Below, in pieces: positions 8,487-14,880 of a DNA stretch of 23,327 bases; positions within the stretch are counted from its first letter, which is position 1, and the number at the start of each line of letters is the position of its first letter. The position numbers and the translations under genes are program-made. The stretch is from the IMG/VR virus record IMGVR_UViG_3300048585_000062, positions 1 to 23,327 of that record. One strand, written 5' to 3'. Source of the stretch: a virus. A model generated the notes under the pieces. The model worked only from the letters and a program-made list of their open reading frames with translations. It was not told the origin of the DNA and made no database searches.

Positions 8487-8670
8487 TTGGTTTGTCCAGA
8501 AGTTGGCGGTGGAGATTGCGTTCAGCTGTCAGTCGCCTCATGACTTCTTCGGCAGCCATGACCCCATAGGTGTCATTACGGTGATTTGCCCAGGCGTCGA
8601 GGAGCTGATCGGTGGTGAGTTCGGCAACTGGAATGACTGGGGTGTTATCAAGCCACGGTGAGACTGGCAT
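8476..8670 (-). CDS. Small protein of unknown function (64 aa)
   Basis: ATG at 8670 with GAGG 7 nt upstream. After a short proline-containing N-terminus (PVSPWLDNTPVIP) come two predicted helices (AELTTDQLLDAWANHR, then AAEEVMRRLTAERNLHRQLL). The text resembles many short phage helical proteins but matches no function known to me. The first 133 nt overlap the 3' part of an ORF in another frame (8538-8786); one of the two may be shorter than drawn, or both may be made. Confidence 0.6.
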   Translation of the reverse strand: MPVSPWLDNTPVIPVAELTTDQLLDAWANHRNDTYGVMAAEEVMRRLTAERNLHRQLLDKPNGQ

Positions 8671-8786
8671 TGCTGTTCCTCGAGCTGGCGTTGGTGCAAC
8701 TCTTCTTCGTGGGCAAGAGCACAGAGCATCAGATCGAGGTCATCGTCTTCATGCCACTCCATGAACCATTCGCCCATGCGGCTCAT
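8538..8786 (-). CDS. Small acidic protein of unknown function, 3' part overlapped (82 aa)
   Basis: ATG at 8786 is 1 nt after the ThyX stop and has GGAG 6 nt upstream, so initiation looks real. The N-terminal half (MSRMGEWFMEWHEDDDLD, ALAHEEELHQRQLEEQQ) is acidic and helical. After about residue 40 the composition turns Pro/Ser/Thr-rich and looks like a shadow of the 64-residue gene in the other frame. The true product may therefore use only the first part, or ribosomes may slip to the -1 frame and fuse it to the next gene; this is inference. Confidence 0.45.
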   Translation of the reverse strand: MSRMGEWFMEWHEDDDLDLMLCALAHEEELHQRQLEEQQCQSHRGLITPQSFQLPNSPPISSSTPGQITVMTPMGSWLPKKS

Positions 8787-8787
8787 T

Positions 8788-9516
8788 TTACTCTCCGAAG
8801 GTTTTCTTCGCCCACAAGTGAAAAGTGTGTGGGAACACTTCACCAACAATGTTGGCTACAGCGTCAGCGTACACCCGTATCTCGTCCTGGGCATTAGGGG
8901 CACACCGCAAAGTCATGAACCCCAACCAGTTGCGCAGGTTGGCTGAAGCTCGCATTCGAGAGTAGCGCCCTACGGGCAGCAGCACTCGAGCGAGTTCCTT
9001 GGGCACACCGTCTGCCAAGGCATCCTGGTAGTGCCGTTCGTCCTCGGCGTACACAGCCTTCAGCTTGCGTTGGAAAGCCTTGGCTCCAACCTCATCGAGT
9101 TCAGGAGCGCCTTTGACGGCACCGGCCTGCTTGTTGGCATCATTTTTCTTGAGCAGGCGTTCGATGGTGGGAACGTAGTTGAGGTCGGGTAACGGAGCGT
9201 AACGAGCACTCATCTCGTTGTACGACTGCGTACGGTGGCGATGCCATTCCCGGAAGACGAACATGGGAGCCTGCACTTCGATGACCATGCCAGCAAACTC
9301 GAACGGTGTGCTGTGGTCGTTGTTGTACAGGTACTTGAGCAGCTTCTCGTCCTGTTCCCAGCCACGGAAGCTGCCCTGCGTGCTCTGACGAGCGGCTTCA
9401 ATGATGCCTACCTCGTAATCCCAGTGATCAGGGTCTTCGCCCATGTCACCTTCGGTACCAACGCCCCAGGCTTCGATGAACTTCACGTAGCCGTGGTCGA
9501 GGACATCGATCTTCAT
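8788..9516 (-). CDS. thyX: Flavin-dependent thymidylate synthase ThyX
   Basis: 242 residues, normal for the family. The ThyX signature RHRxxSxNExSxRY is complete (R93 HR TQ S98 Y N100 E101 M S103 A R105 Y106), preceded by the FREW segment and by HSTPFE at 68-73; LRNWLGFMTLR near residue 200 matches the C-terminal substrate-binding and catalytic Arg region. It methylates dUMP to dTMP using methylenetetrahydrofolate and FAD/NADPH. GGAG lies 7 nt before the ATG, and the start overlaps the preceding small membrane gene by ATGA. With the dUTPase and dCMP deaminase in this window it gives the phage its own dTMP route. Confidence 0.97.
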   Translation of the reverse strand: MKIDVLDHGYVKFIEAWGVGTEGDMGEDPDHWDYEVGIIEAARQSTQGSFRGWEQDEKLLKYLYNNDHSTPFEFAGMVIEVQAPMFVFREWHRHRTQSYNEMSARYAPLPDLNYVPTIERLLKKNDANKQAGAVKGAPELDEVGAKAFQRKLKAVYAEDERHYQDALADGVPKELARVLLPVGRYSRMRASANLRNWLGFMTLRCAPNAQDEIRVYADAVANIVGEVFPHTFHLWAKKTFGE

Positions 9517-9650
9517 GGTTTATCTCCCCAGTCTTCGTTGTCCCACCACGGATACTCTTCATCGATGTCATGCGAGCCGCGATAGATGAACAGTGCGGCG
9601 AAGCACGGTAGGACGACGAAGATGCCGAGGATCCAGAAGAGTGTTTCCAT
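9513..9650 (-). CDS. Small membrane protein upstream of thyX (45 aa)
   Basis: MET followed by a hydrophobic helix at residues 4-23 (LFWILGIFVVLPCFAALFIY), then a short acidic, tryptophan-rich tail (DIDEEYPWWDNEDWGD). The stop overlaps the thyX start as ATGA, which supports translation. The acidic tail lacks a positive cluster, so the tail is likely outside the cytoplasm. No homolog recognised. Confidence 0.6.
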   Translation of the reverse strand: METLFWILGIFVVLPCFAALFIYRGSHDIDEEYPWWDNEDWGDKP

Positions 9651-9652
9651 GG

Positions 9653-10033
9653 TCAGGTCCAGAGAATGTGAGTGGTCTTGCCGCCCGTTCCTTCGGTGTC
9701 TTCCACCTTGAAGCCACGCTTCTCCAGGGTCTGGCGCACGGCCGGCGAGAGTTCACCAGTCACCTGCATGACACTGTTGCCCTGACGAGCGTTGAGAAGG
9801 ATTCCCATGAGCATGGCGGTCAGGCTGTTGGCCTGGATGCCGTCCGGGGACGTGAGCATGGCTGCGTCCTTGGCGGTGAGGCTGATGGCTGCCGATGCGA
9901 AGGGCATGGCATGGAACAGCTCGAACACCTGCAGCGCCGTAGCCTGGTTGCGCTCGTGCAACATGTTCATGTCGGAAGCGATGGCATGGACATCTTCGTT
10001 GATGCCGAGCCACTTGCGGAGAAGGTTCTTCAT
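9653..10033 (-). CDS. Protein of unknown function (126 aa)
   Basis: Starts MKNLLRKWLGI and overlaps the upstream gene by ATGA. Residues 20-60 are helical with many Ala and Met (NMLHERNQATALQVFELFHA, ASAAISLTAKDAAML); the C-terminal part (LSPAVRQTLEKRGFKVEDTE) has the look of a small alpha/beta tail, helix then strand, as in proteins that pair a conserved KRGF turn. No known catalytic motif and no membrane segment. Function not recognised. Confidence 0.6.
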   Translation of the reverse strand: MKNLLRKWLGINEDVHAIASDMNMLHERNQATALQVFELFHAMPFASAAISLTAKDAAMLTSPDGIQANSLTAMLMGILLNARQGNSVMQVTGELSPAVRQTLEKRGFKVEDTEGTGGKTTHILWT

Positions 10034-10821
10034 GGGTGGTTATCCGGATTGATGATGACTTCGACGAACCCCGTCGCTGGGTTGTGAGTCTCAGGCAGAA
10101 CCTGGACTCGGGTAACTGAAAAATCGAAATAGGGATAGGAGATCTCGTCCTGTGGACGTGGGCCGAAGCCGGAGAAAGCATACATCCGAAAGGCGTACGG
10201 AATCTTGTTGATCTTCGAATACCCCTGTTCCTGCAGCAGTTCAGCCATGAGCGTGGTGTCACCGAACAGGCGCACGTACCACTTCTCATCGACATTCACA
10301 ATGCTGCGGGCAATCACTTCAGCGCCGCCTGGAGGATAGAGCGTGGCCAAAGCCAGCTTGTTCTGTGGATGAACGTAGCAGCGTACCAGATCGGAGCTGG
10401 TCATACAGCTCTTCACATGGTCATCTGCATACACGTTCACCCACTGCTCAGGCGTCGTGTAGAACTCGAGCCGGAACTTGCTGAGTGTCGTGATGGCCGC
10501 ATCCAGTTCTTCCTTGGGCAGGAAGTTGTTGAACAGCGCGAAGAATTTGTCCACCGGTAGGCTGCGGTTGGCCTCTTCATACAGGAAGAAGCTGCGCAGG
10601 TCCGGCCAGTACTTGATGTTCTTGCGCTTATGTGGATCCATCACGGCCAGCGTCACGAGGCGGATGGGTTCAGGAATGGCACTCGGGCAGTTGCCAAGTG
10701 CATCGAGGTAGTACTGCGCCCAATCGGGACTGCCGTCTTCTCGCTTTCCTTCCCGTCGAACGAGACGGAGGATGGCTTCCTTGGATGGGATCTTGGAGTG
10801 CTTCTTCTTGAACCGCTTCAT
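10030..10821 (-). CDS. Unknown phage protein, paralog A of the pair flanking the peptidase (263 aa)
   Basis: Basic N-terminus (KRFKKKHSK), then a long helical region, then a C-terminal domain with the pattern W-V-N-V-Y ... SCM ... VRCYVHPQNKLALA ... ARSIVN ... YVRLFG ... PYFD. The same string of motifs in the same order occurs in the gene at 11770-12591, so the two are paralogs. SCM followed by Y-x-H-P and LALA, then an Arg-containing strand, recalls an uncharacterised family in other phages (memory only). GAGG is 8 nt upstream, and the ATG overlaps the peptidase stop. It lacks the CxxC zinc-binding pairs present in its paralog. Function unknown. Confidence 0.72.
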   Translation of the reverse strand: MKRFKKKHSKIPSKEAILRLVRREGKREDGSPDWAQYYLDALGNCPSAIPEPIRLVTLAVMDPHKRKNIKYWPDLRSFFLYEEANRSLPVDKFFALFNNFLPKEELDAAITTLSKFRLEFYTTPEQWVNVYADDHVKSCMTSSDLVRCYVHPQNKLALATLYPPGGAEVIARSIVNVDEKWYVRLFGDTTLMAELLQEQGYSKINKIPYAFRMYAFSGFGPRPQDEISYPYFDFSVTRVQVLPETHNPATGFVEVIINPDNHP

Positions 10822-11777
10822 CCTTCGAACCTCTTATAGATCCGCTGCGCCAGTCTTAGAGCCTTGTCACGCAGATCATTAGGCAGTACGTCAGCGTAGT
10901 CGAACATGAAGTCCGCAAACTGCAGCGGACTCACGTTGAGATCCGGAATGTCGCTGGCAATGCGACTGCTGTCGAACAGCGGAATCGTCGACATGCCGTA
11001 GCGGTTGGTCTCGATTGGATCAGGCACAGGCACCGTGTGATCCAGCTGGCTCCAGTCGGCCATCAACAGCTGGTCACGGAGTTTCTCGATGTACGCCTTG
11101 TTGAGTGTTTCCTTCTTCGTGTGCTCGTTCAGGTAGCCCACGGAGACGTTGGTGCAGTTGTGTACGAGGTGGAAGAACTCGGCAGTGTCCGTGTACACCC
11201 CAGTCGGATCGAGCTTGTGCCCCATCTTCAGAATGGATGCCAAGCTTCGGCCGAACTCGTCACTGCACCCACGGCCAGCGCCTTGGTGCGTAATAATGCT
11301 TTCGGTGCCACGCCGATCGAATGCGATGGCACAACGCACGCTCTCGAAGATGTCCGGGCGATGCTTAGCGCAGTAGCTCGAGCCAATGCCGCCACGCTCT
11401 TCTCCACGGAAGAAGGCGTAGATTCCCGGAACACCGTAGTCGATCATGTGCAGCATCAGCCAATTGCCGGCTGCGTCGTCAGCACCCAAGGGCTGAGCAT
11501 CCGTCTTGCCGTACAGCCCATTGCTGAACGTGATCTCCTGATAAATGTCAGCGTGGTTCATGTGCACTGTGTCGATATGACTAGTGAACATGATTTCGCT
11601 CTTGCCGACATAGACCAAGAAGGCCATCACTTCATTGGCAGTCGAGGCGATGAGCGTCGGGTTCAACGGCAGAATGTGATCATGGATGTACTGACGCTCA
11701 CCCACGGAATTGTGGGCACGTCGATACATCAACAACTCATCCAGCCGTGGGACGGCACGCTTGAGGGCTCTAGTCAT
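10818..11777 (-). CDS. M28/M20-like zinc metallopeptidase
   Basis: 319 residues from ATG 11777, chosen because GGAG lies 6 nt upstream and because upstream ATGs (to 11870) sit inside the previous gene; the two genes overlap by 8 nt. Co-catalytic zinc residues are recognisable: SHIDTVH (H67, D69), LGADDAAGN (D101), FRGEERGGIGS (E126, E127), AFDRRG (D154) and a late NEHTKKE (H219). This order fits M28-type (Y/aminopeptidase-like) better than M20 because of GADDxxG and EExGxxGS. There is no signal peptide, so it acts in the host cytoplasm. Known relatives are aminopeptidases and deacetylase-like amidohydrolases. The phage substrate is unknown; it could be a peptide, an acylated metabolite or a glutamyl adduct. 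It is bracketed by two paralogous genes. Confidence 0.85.
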   Translation of the reverse strand: MTRALKRAVPRLDELLMYRRAHNSVGERQYIHDHILPLNPTLIASTANEVMAFLVYVGKSEIMFTSHIDTVHMNHADIYQEITFSNGLYGKTDAQPLGADDAAGNWLMLHMIDYGVPGIYAFFRGEERGGIGSSYCAKHRPDIFESVRCAIAFDRRGTESIITHQGAGRGCSDEFGRSLASILKMGHKLDPTGVYTDTAEFFHLVHNCTNVSVGYLNEHTKKETLNKAYIEKLRDQLLMADWSQLDHTVPVPDPIETNRYGMSTIPLFDSSRIASDIPDLNVSPLQFADFMFDYADVLPNDLRDKALRLAQRIYKRFEG

Positions 11778-12591
11778 CACCATCTCCATCTCCGTCCGAG
11801 CAGTGATTGCACTCTGGCTCTTCGGAGTAGCTGAGCATGAAGTAGCCACCAATCGTGGCTTCCTTGCCATCGATCAAGGTGACATCGTTGCCGGTGGAAC
11901 CATCAAAGTAGGGACCGACTTCCACCTCATTGTCGCAGTAGCGACAGGTGGCATAGCCGATGTAGATGAGTTCATCCCGGAGGGTGTCGTTGTCTTGCCG
12001 GTAACCGGCCTTGTGAAGAGCCGCGACGAAGTAGCCAGCATCCTTTCCGTAGACACGAAGATAGGTCTTCCTTTTCTTGTTGACGATCGTGCGGTGCGTA
12101 ATCTCATAGCCCGTGTCGACATACGCCAGGGCGAGGTTGTTCTTGGGGTGGGCATACTGACGAACGTAGCTACTGCCTTGCATGCAGCTGTGCGGGCCGT
12201 TGTCGTACACCTCGTACCAGCCGTCAGGATTGTCATTCTCGACGAAGTGAAGTGTGGGCAGAAGCTTGCCCATCACTTCCGCTGACCACGCAGCCTGGAT
12301 GTGATCAGGGGCGCAGTTGAGTTGTCGCGCCAGGAACATTTCAGGAGATGTTCGAGTGAGACGGTTGTCCATCAGTGCCTTGACGTTGGCGTAGTACGCC
12401 ACTTTGCCAGGGACGTTGGCACTCATGTGCACCAGTGAAGCGGTCCATACCGGCTTCAGTTCATCGCTCCAGGGGAAACGATGGATGAGTGCCTTGGCTC
12501 GTGCCTTGTAGCACTCAACTTGCTCCAGGCTGGCAAACGCACGTTCCACCTGAAAATTAGGATAGAACGCTGCAGGTGTCTGGCAAAACAT
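11770..12591 (-). CDS. Unknown phage protein with zinc-knuckle tail, paralog B of the peptidase-flanking pair (273 aa)
   Basis: Begins MFCQTPAAFYPN; GGAG lies 7 nt upstream in the 19-nt gap after the tRNA gene. Helical N-terminal half, then WYEVYDNG, SCMQG, VRQYAHPKNNLALA, HRTIVN, YLRVYG and VGPYFDG, matching the order in the gene at 10030-10821. Unlike that paralog it has two CxxC pairs (CRYC at about 217, CNHC near the end), a likely zinc-binding site, and a terminal Gly/Asp run (DGDGDGDD). Function unknown. The gene directly follows the tRNA in the same transcript. Confidence 0.72.
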   Translation of the reverse strand: MFCQTPAAFYPNFQVERAFASLEQVECYKARAKALIHRFPWSDELKPVWTASLVHMSANVPGKVAYYANVKALMDNRLTRTSPEMFLARQLNCAPDHIQAAWSAEVMGKLLPTLHFVENDNPDGWYEVYDNGPHSCMQGSSYVRQYAHPKNNLALAYVDTGYEITHRTIVNKKRKTYLRVYGKDAGYFVAALHKAGYRQDNDTLRDELIYIGYATCRYCDNEVEVGPYFDGSTGNDVTLIDGKEATIGGYFMLSYSEEPECNHCSDGDGDGDD

Positions 12592-12610
12592 GCAGTGGCT
12601 CCGAAAGAAA

Positions 12611-12719
12611 TGGGGCTCCTACCAGGATTCGAACCTGGGTTTCCCTGCTGAGAGCAGGATGTCCTTGATGCCCGCTGGGGTGATCGCAGCGGGACATCGG
12701 GCCTCTAGACGATAGGAGC
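12611..12719 (-). tRNA. tRNA-Glu (anticodon CTC) with a 33-nt hairpin insertion in the D-loop
   Basis: Read on the minus strand: acceptor stem GCTCCTA (12719-12713) pairs perfectly with TAGGAGC (12621-12615), followed by C73 and an encoded CCA (12613-12611). T-arm CCAGG-TTCGAAT-CCTGG. Anticodon arm TCCTG-CTCTCAG-CAGGG with T33 and anticodon CTC at 12652-12650, reading GAG. The D-arm text TCGTCTAGAGGCCC and later AGGACA equal those of E. coli tRNA-Glu, giving D-stem GTCT/GGAC, but 33 nt separate them. The total is 109 nt including CCA, 33 more than the usual 76. The insert is a self-complementary hairpin. It is embedded in the message, 7 nt after one ORF and 19 nt before the next, so it must be cut out by host RNases. 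Functional or pseudogene status is open. Confidence 0.85.
12667..12698 (-). repeat. Hairpin inserted in the tRNA-Glu D-loop
   Basis: Minus strand: GATG-T-CCCGCTG, nine-nt loop CGATCACCC, then CAGCGGG-CATC. Seven plus four base pairs with one bulged T. Removing this block plus one A restores a normal 76-nt tRNA-Glu. Confidence 0.85.
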
Positions 12720-12726
12720 GCGTTGA

Positions 12727-13260
12727 TCAGATGCTGTCGAGGTGAGCCACGAGAGCTGTGAGCGTGGCTTCTGCCTGCTCGATCTCGGCAATCAGCGACT
12801 TCGGCTGGTGCTTGATCTTGCGGAGCTTCTCGATGCGCTGCTCTTCGACTTCGATGGCAGCGTACACCTCGTCCTTCGGGAGCTTGGTGACATCGGTGCC
12901 ATTGAGCAGGTGAACGGTGTTGAACTTGAGGGACATGGACTTCTCCTTGAACGGGTAGGGAACAACTGGAACCTTGATGGGAATCTTGAGCCCACCAGCC
13001 GTGTACTCAGGGGGAGGGCTCATCTGGTCGGTCGTGTAGCGCCAGAGGAAGTACGCTCGCAGGTAAGCCTGCTGATCCATCGACAAGTCTGCCGCTGGGC
13101 GATAGAAGTACTTCATCGCGTTGTAGAAGTGGGTGTCGTCCGAACGACGAACCTGCGGAATCTTGGCGAGGTTGGGTGTGTTGCACCACCTGTACCATCG
13201 CTTGTCATTCTCCAACGACAGCTGCACGTCCTCGAGCAAGTGATCGGGACTTGCGTACAT
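12727..13260 (-). CDS. Protein of unknown function, possibly two products (177 aa)
   Basis: The start at 13260 (MYASPDHLLED) is chosen over 13287 (which overlaps the HNH stop as TAATG) because AGGAG lies 6 nt before it. Residues 1-108 are aromatic-rich (KRWYRWCNTP, FYNAMKYFYRP, AYFLWRYTT) with no known motif. Residues from the internal Met at 12936 (MSLKFNTVHLLNGTD) form a separate helical-hairpin segment (AAIEVEEQRIEKLRKIKH, LIAEIEQAEATLTALVAH) of a kind that many phages encode as a stand-alone small protein. A strong internal Shine-Dalgarno precedes that Met, so a shorter 69-residue product is likely made too. The stop lies 7 nt before the tRNA. Confidence 0.65.
   Translation of the reverse strand: MYASPDHLLEDVQLSLENDKRWYRWCNTPNLAKIPQVRRSDDTHFYNAMKYFYRPAADLSMDQQAYLRAYFLWRYTTDQMSPPPEYTAGGLKIPIKVPVVPYPFKEKSMSLKFNTVHLLNGTDVTKLPKDEVYAAIEVEEQRIEKLRKIKHQPKSLIAEIEQAEATLTALVAHLDSI
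12934..12948 (-). promoter_or_regulatory. Internal ribosome-binding site and in-frame start
   Basis: Minus strand AAGGAG, six-nt spacer AAGTCC, ATG at 12936-12934 within the larger ORF. It would give a 69-residue C-terminal product. Confidence 0.5.
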
Positions 13261-13286
13261 GATTTTCTCCTGAAGATTCACGGACA

Positions 13287-13688
13287 TTAGGAAGAAGCCA
13301 ACTTGTCCTCTGCCGTCTTGGCATCGTGACAGTCGGTGCAGAGCACCTGAAGGCCGCTGACTGGAACCAGCAGCCTGCTCCAGGCTTCTTCAATGGAGAG
13401 TCCGTCGATGTTGCCCCAAGGCACGATGTGGTCAACGCTGACCTGCTTGCCTGAGAAGTACTCCGTGCAGCGGGCACATTGATACTCGAACCGCTGACGC
13501 GGGTTAGTACCAATGTACGGACGCTTGGATCTCTGCAGGCATTGGGCTCTCGGGGGCCACTTCACCCAAGCTCTTCGCATTGCGGAGCGTATGAAGGAGC
13601 GATAGCGTGAGGTCGTCCATGCTGGATGAGATGGACACGGATCCACATTCGCTTTCTTGCGCCTGGGGGCGGATTTCTTCTTGGCCAT
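13287..13688 (-). CDS. HNH endonuclease
   Basis: 133 residues. Two Cys pairs (CARC, C71/C74; CTDC, C117/C120) hold a structural zinc around the HNH core VDHIVPWG (D86, H87) and the closing CHDAKT (H121). The upstream part (SFIRSAMRRAWVKWPP, then SKRPYIGTNPRQRFEYQC) is typical of small free-standing phage HNH nucleases. The first 185 nt overlap the end of the previous gene in another frame, and no clear ribosome-binding site precedes ATG 13688; a later start such as the Met at about residue 37 is possible but would remove family-typical sequence. The role may be homing or DNA processing; there is no sign that it interrupts a host gene. Confidence 0.88.
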   Translation of the reverse strand: MAKKKSAPRRKKANVDPCPSHPAWTTSRYRSFIRSAMRRAWVKWPPRAQCLQRSKRPYIGTNPRQRFEYQCARCTEYFSGKQVSVDHIVPWGNIDGLSIEEAWSRLLVPVSGLQVLCTDCHDAKTAEDKLASS

Positions 13689-13914
13689 CCGAAGAGCTTA
13701 ACGGAGGGCTGCTGGGCATGTCCACTCCCATCTGACTGGAGTAGTACGCCTCGAGATCGGTGTCTGAAAAGTCCGCAAGAGCGATCTTCACCTTCTCCAG
13801 GAAGATTGGATGAAGCCAGCTGTGTACGCTTTCATAACTGTTCTCGAGGATGAGTTGCTGAACCTGGTTCACCTGATCTGATGCCAGCTCAACGAACATG
13901 TCGTGTCGGTTCAT
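13504..13914 (-). CDS. Protein of unknown function (136 aa)
   Basis: The ATG at 13914 overlaps the dUTPase stop (ATGA). The N-terminal half is helical (LASDQVNQVQQLILENSYES, LEKVKIALADFSDTDLEAYY), then a Ser/Pro/Glu-rich linker (SSPPLSSSDGQEE) and a second helix (MDDLTLSLLHTLRNAKS). The last 185 nt also encode the start of the HNH endonuclease in another frame. No family recognised; the C-terminal part is less certain than the N-terminal part because of that overlap. Confidence 0.55.
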   Translation of the reverse strand: MNRHDMFVELASDQVNQVQQLILENSYESVHSWLHPIFLEKVKIALADFSDTDLEAYYSSQMGVDMPSSPPLSSSDGQEEIRPQAQESECGSVSISSSMDDLTLSLLHTLRNAKSLGEVAPESPMPAEIQASVHWY

Positions 13915-14351
13915 GTGCCAGTGCTCCCGAATCCACCGGCTCCCCTGTCTGTCTCGGGCAGCTCGGTCACTTCACTGATGGCGAAGTCCGGCAGAGCGAA
14001 CACAGTGGCCTGGGCGATACGACATCCCGGCTGCATGGCTGCATTGATCTCATCCGAAAAACGGATGTAGCCGGCGTTGAACTTCAGGATGATTTCACCC
14101 CGGTAGTCGCTGTCGATCACGCCGACACTGTTGCGCAGGGACAGGCCAAGCTTGGTGCTCAAACCTGAACGGGGAAACACGAACATGCCGTAACCCGTTG
14201 GCAGGGCAACTGCTAAGCCTGTGCGTACCGTCCAGCCGGCGTAGTCCTTGACGGCAGTATCGATGTGGAGATCCCAGCAGGCAGCTTCGATGCTGCTCTT
14301 CACGGGCAAGAGTGCCGTCGAGGTTAGACGTTTTACGGCCAGTGTCAACAT
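13911..14351 (-). CDS. dut: dUTP diphosphatase (trimeric dUTPase)
   Basis: 146 residues with all five trimeric dUTPase motifs in order: motif 1 AACWDLHID (about 23-31), motif 2 PRSGLS (60-65), motif 3 GVIDSDYRGE (77-86, catalytic Asp region D80), motif 4 GCRIAQ (109-114) and the glycine-rich motif 5 RGAGGFGSTG (136-145). It splits dUTP to dUMP and pyrophosphate, keeping uracil out of phage DNA and feeding ThyX. It is the first minus-strand gene left of the lysis cassette and is divergent from the lysozyme. Confidence 0.96.
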   Translation of the reverse strand: MLTLAVKRLTSTALLPVKSSIEAACWDLHIDTAVKDYAGWTVRTGLAVALPTGYGMFVFPRSGLSTKLGLSLRNSVGVIDSDYRGEIILKFNAGYIRFSDEINAAMQPGCRIAQATVFALPDFAISEVTELPETDRGAGGFGSTGT

Positions 14352-14396
14352 GGTAAAGTACCCTTGGTGTTTGGGTTAACGAGATGGGAAGTGGAC
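14352..14396. promoter_or_regulatory. 45-bp divergent gap between dUTPase and lysozyme
   Basis: The two genes start on opposite strands with only 45 bp between them, so promoters for one or both must lie here or inside coding sequence. No clear -35/-10 pair is visible. The block GTTAACG (14375-14381) is partly palindromic and could be part of an operator or promoter; this is a guess. Confidence 0.3.
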
Positions 14397-14873
14397 ATGA
14401 AGGGCAAAGAACTGCTTCGGTTCCATGAAGGCGAAAGACTCACGGCCTACCGTGACAGTCTTGGCTTCTGGACCATCGGAGTTGGTCACTTGCTCCCACG
14501 TCCGAAGAGCCCGGAATGGGCAGGCTACCGGATTACGAAGGCGGAATCCGATCGCTTGTTCGACGAAGATCTGAATCATCATGCAGCCCTGGTAGCGAGA
14601 TATGCTCCCTGGGCCATGGCATTCGATGAGGTGAGGCGTTACGTCATCATTGACATGACCTTCAACCTCGGCATCGAACCGTTCGACGGGGATGGCGTCA
14701 AAGATTGGCCAATTCTTGTCGCACAGTTGAGGGCCAGAAACTGGGCAGCCGCTGCTTCAAACATGCGCTCAACCCTGTGGGCTCGACAAGTAAAGGGCCG
14801 TGCTGTTCGACTGGCACGGATGATCGAGACAGGGCAGTGGCCTCGGGAACCCGGCGTTCCCGTTATCACGTGA
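14397..14873 (+). CDS. T4-type lysozyme (GH24 endolysin)
   Basis: 158 residues from ATG 14397 (an in-frame TTG at 14364 is less likely). The catalytic triad sits exactly as in T4 lysozyme: E11 (FHEGE), D20 (YRDS), T26 (FWTIG), with GVGH after it. The C-terminal half keeps the RRYVIIDMTFNLG helix typical of GH24. It cuts the glycan backbone of peptidoglycan between MurNAc and GlcNAc. There is no signal peptide or N-terminal membrane anchor, so release needs a holin. It starts a short plus-strand lysis cassette lying opposite to the surrounding genes. Confidence 0.96.
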   Translation: MKGKELLRFHEGERLTAYRDSLGFWTIGVGHLLPRPKSPEWAGYRITKAESDRLFDEDLNHHAALVARYAPWAMAFDEVRRYVIIDMTFNLGIEPFDGDGVKDWPILVAQLRARNWAAAASNMRSTLWARQVKGRAVRLARMIETGQWPREPGVPVIT

Positions 14874-14880
14874 GGGCATC

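Noticed and set aside
11037-11834. 265-residue plus-strand reading frame
   Set aside because: It is antisense to the peptidase, whose zinc ligands are all present.
12611-12719. Group I intron or archaeal-type tRNA intron
   Set aside because: 33 nt is far too short for a group I intron, and the insert is in the D-loop without a bulge-helix-bulge pattern that I can identify.
14352-14396. Consensus sigma70 promoter
   Set aside because: No -10/-35 pair with proper spacing on either strand.
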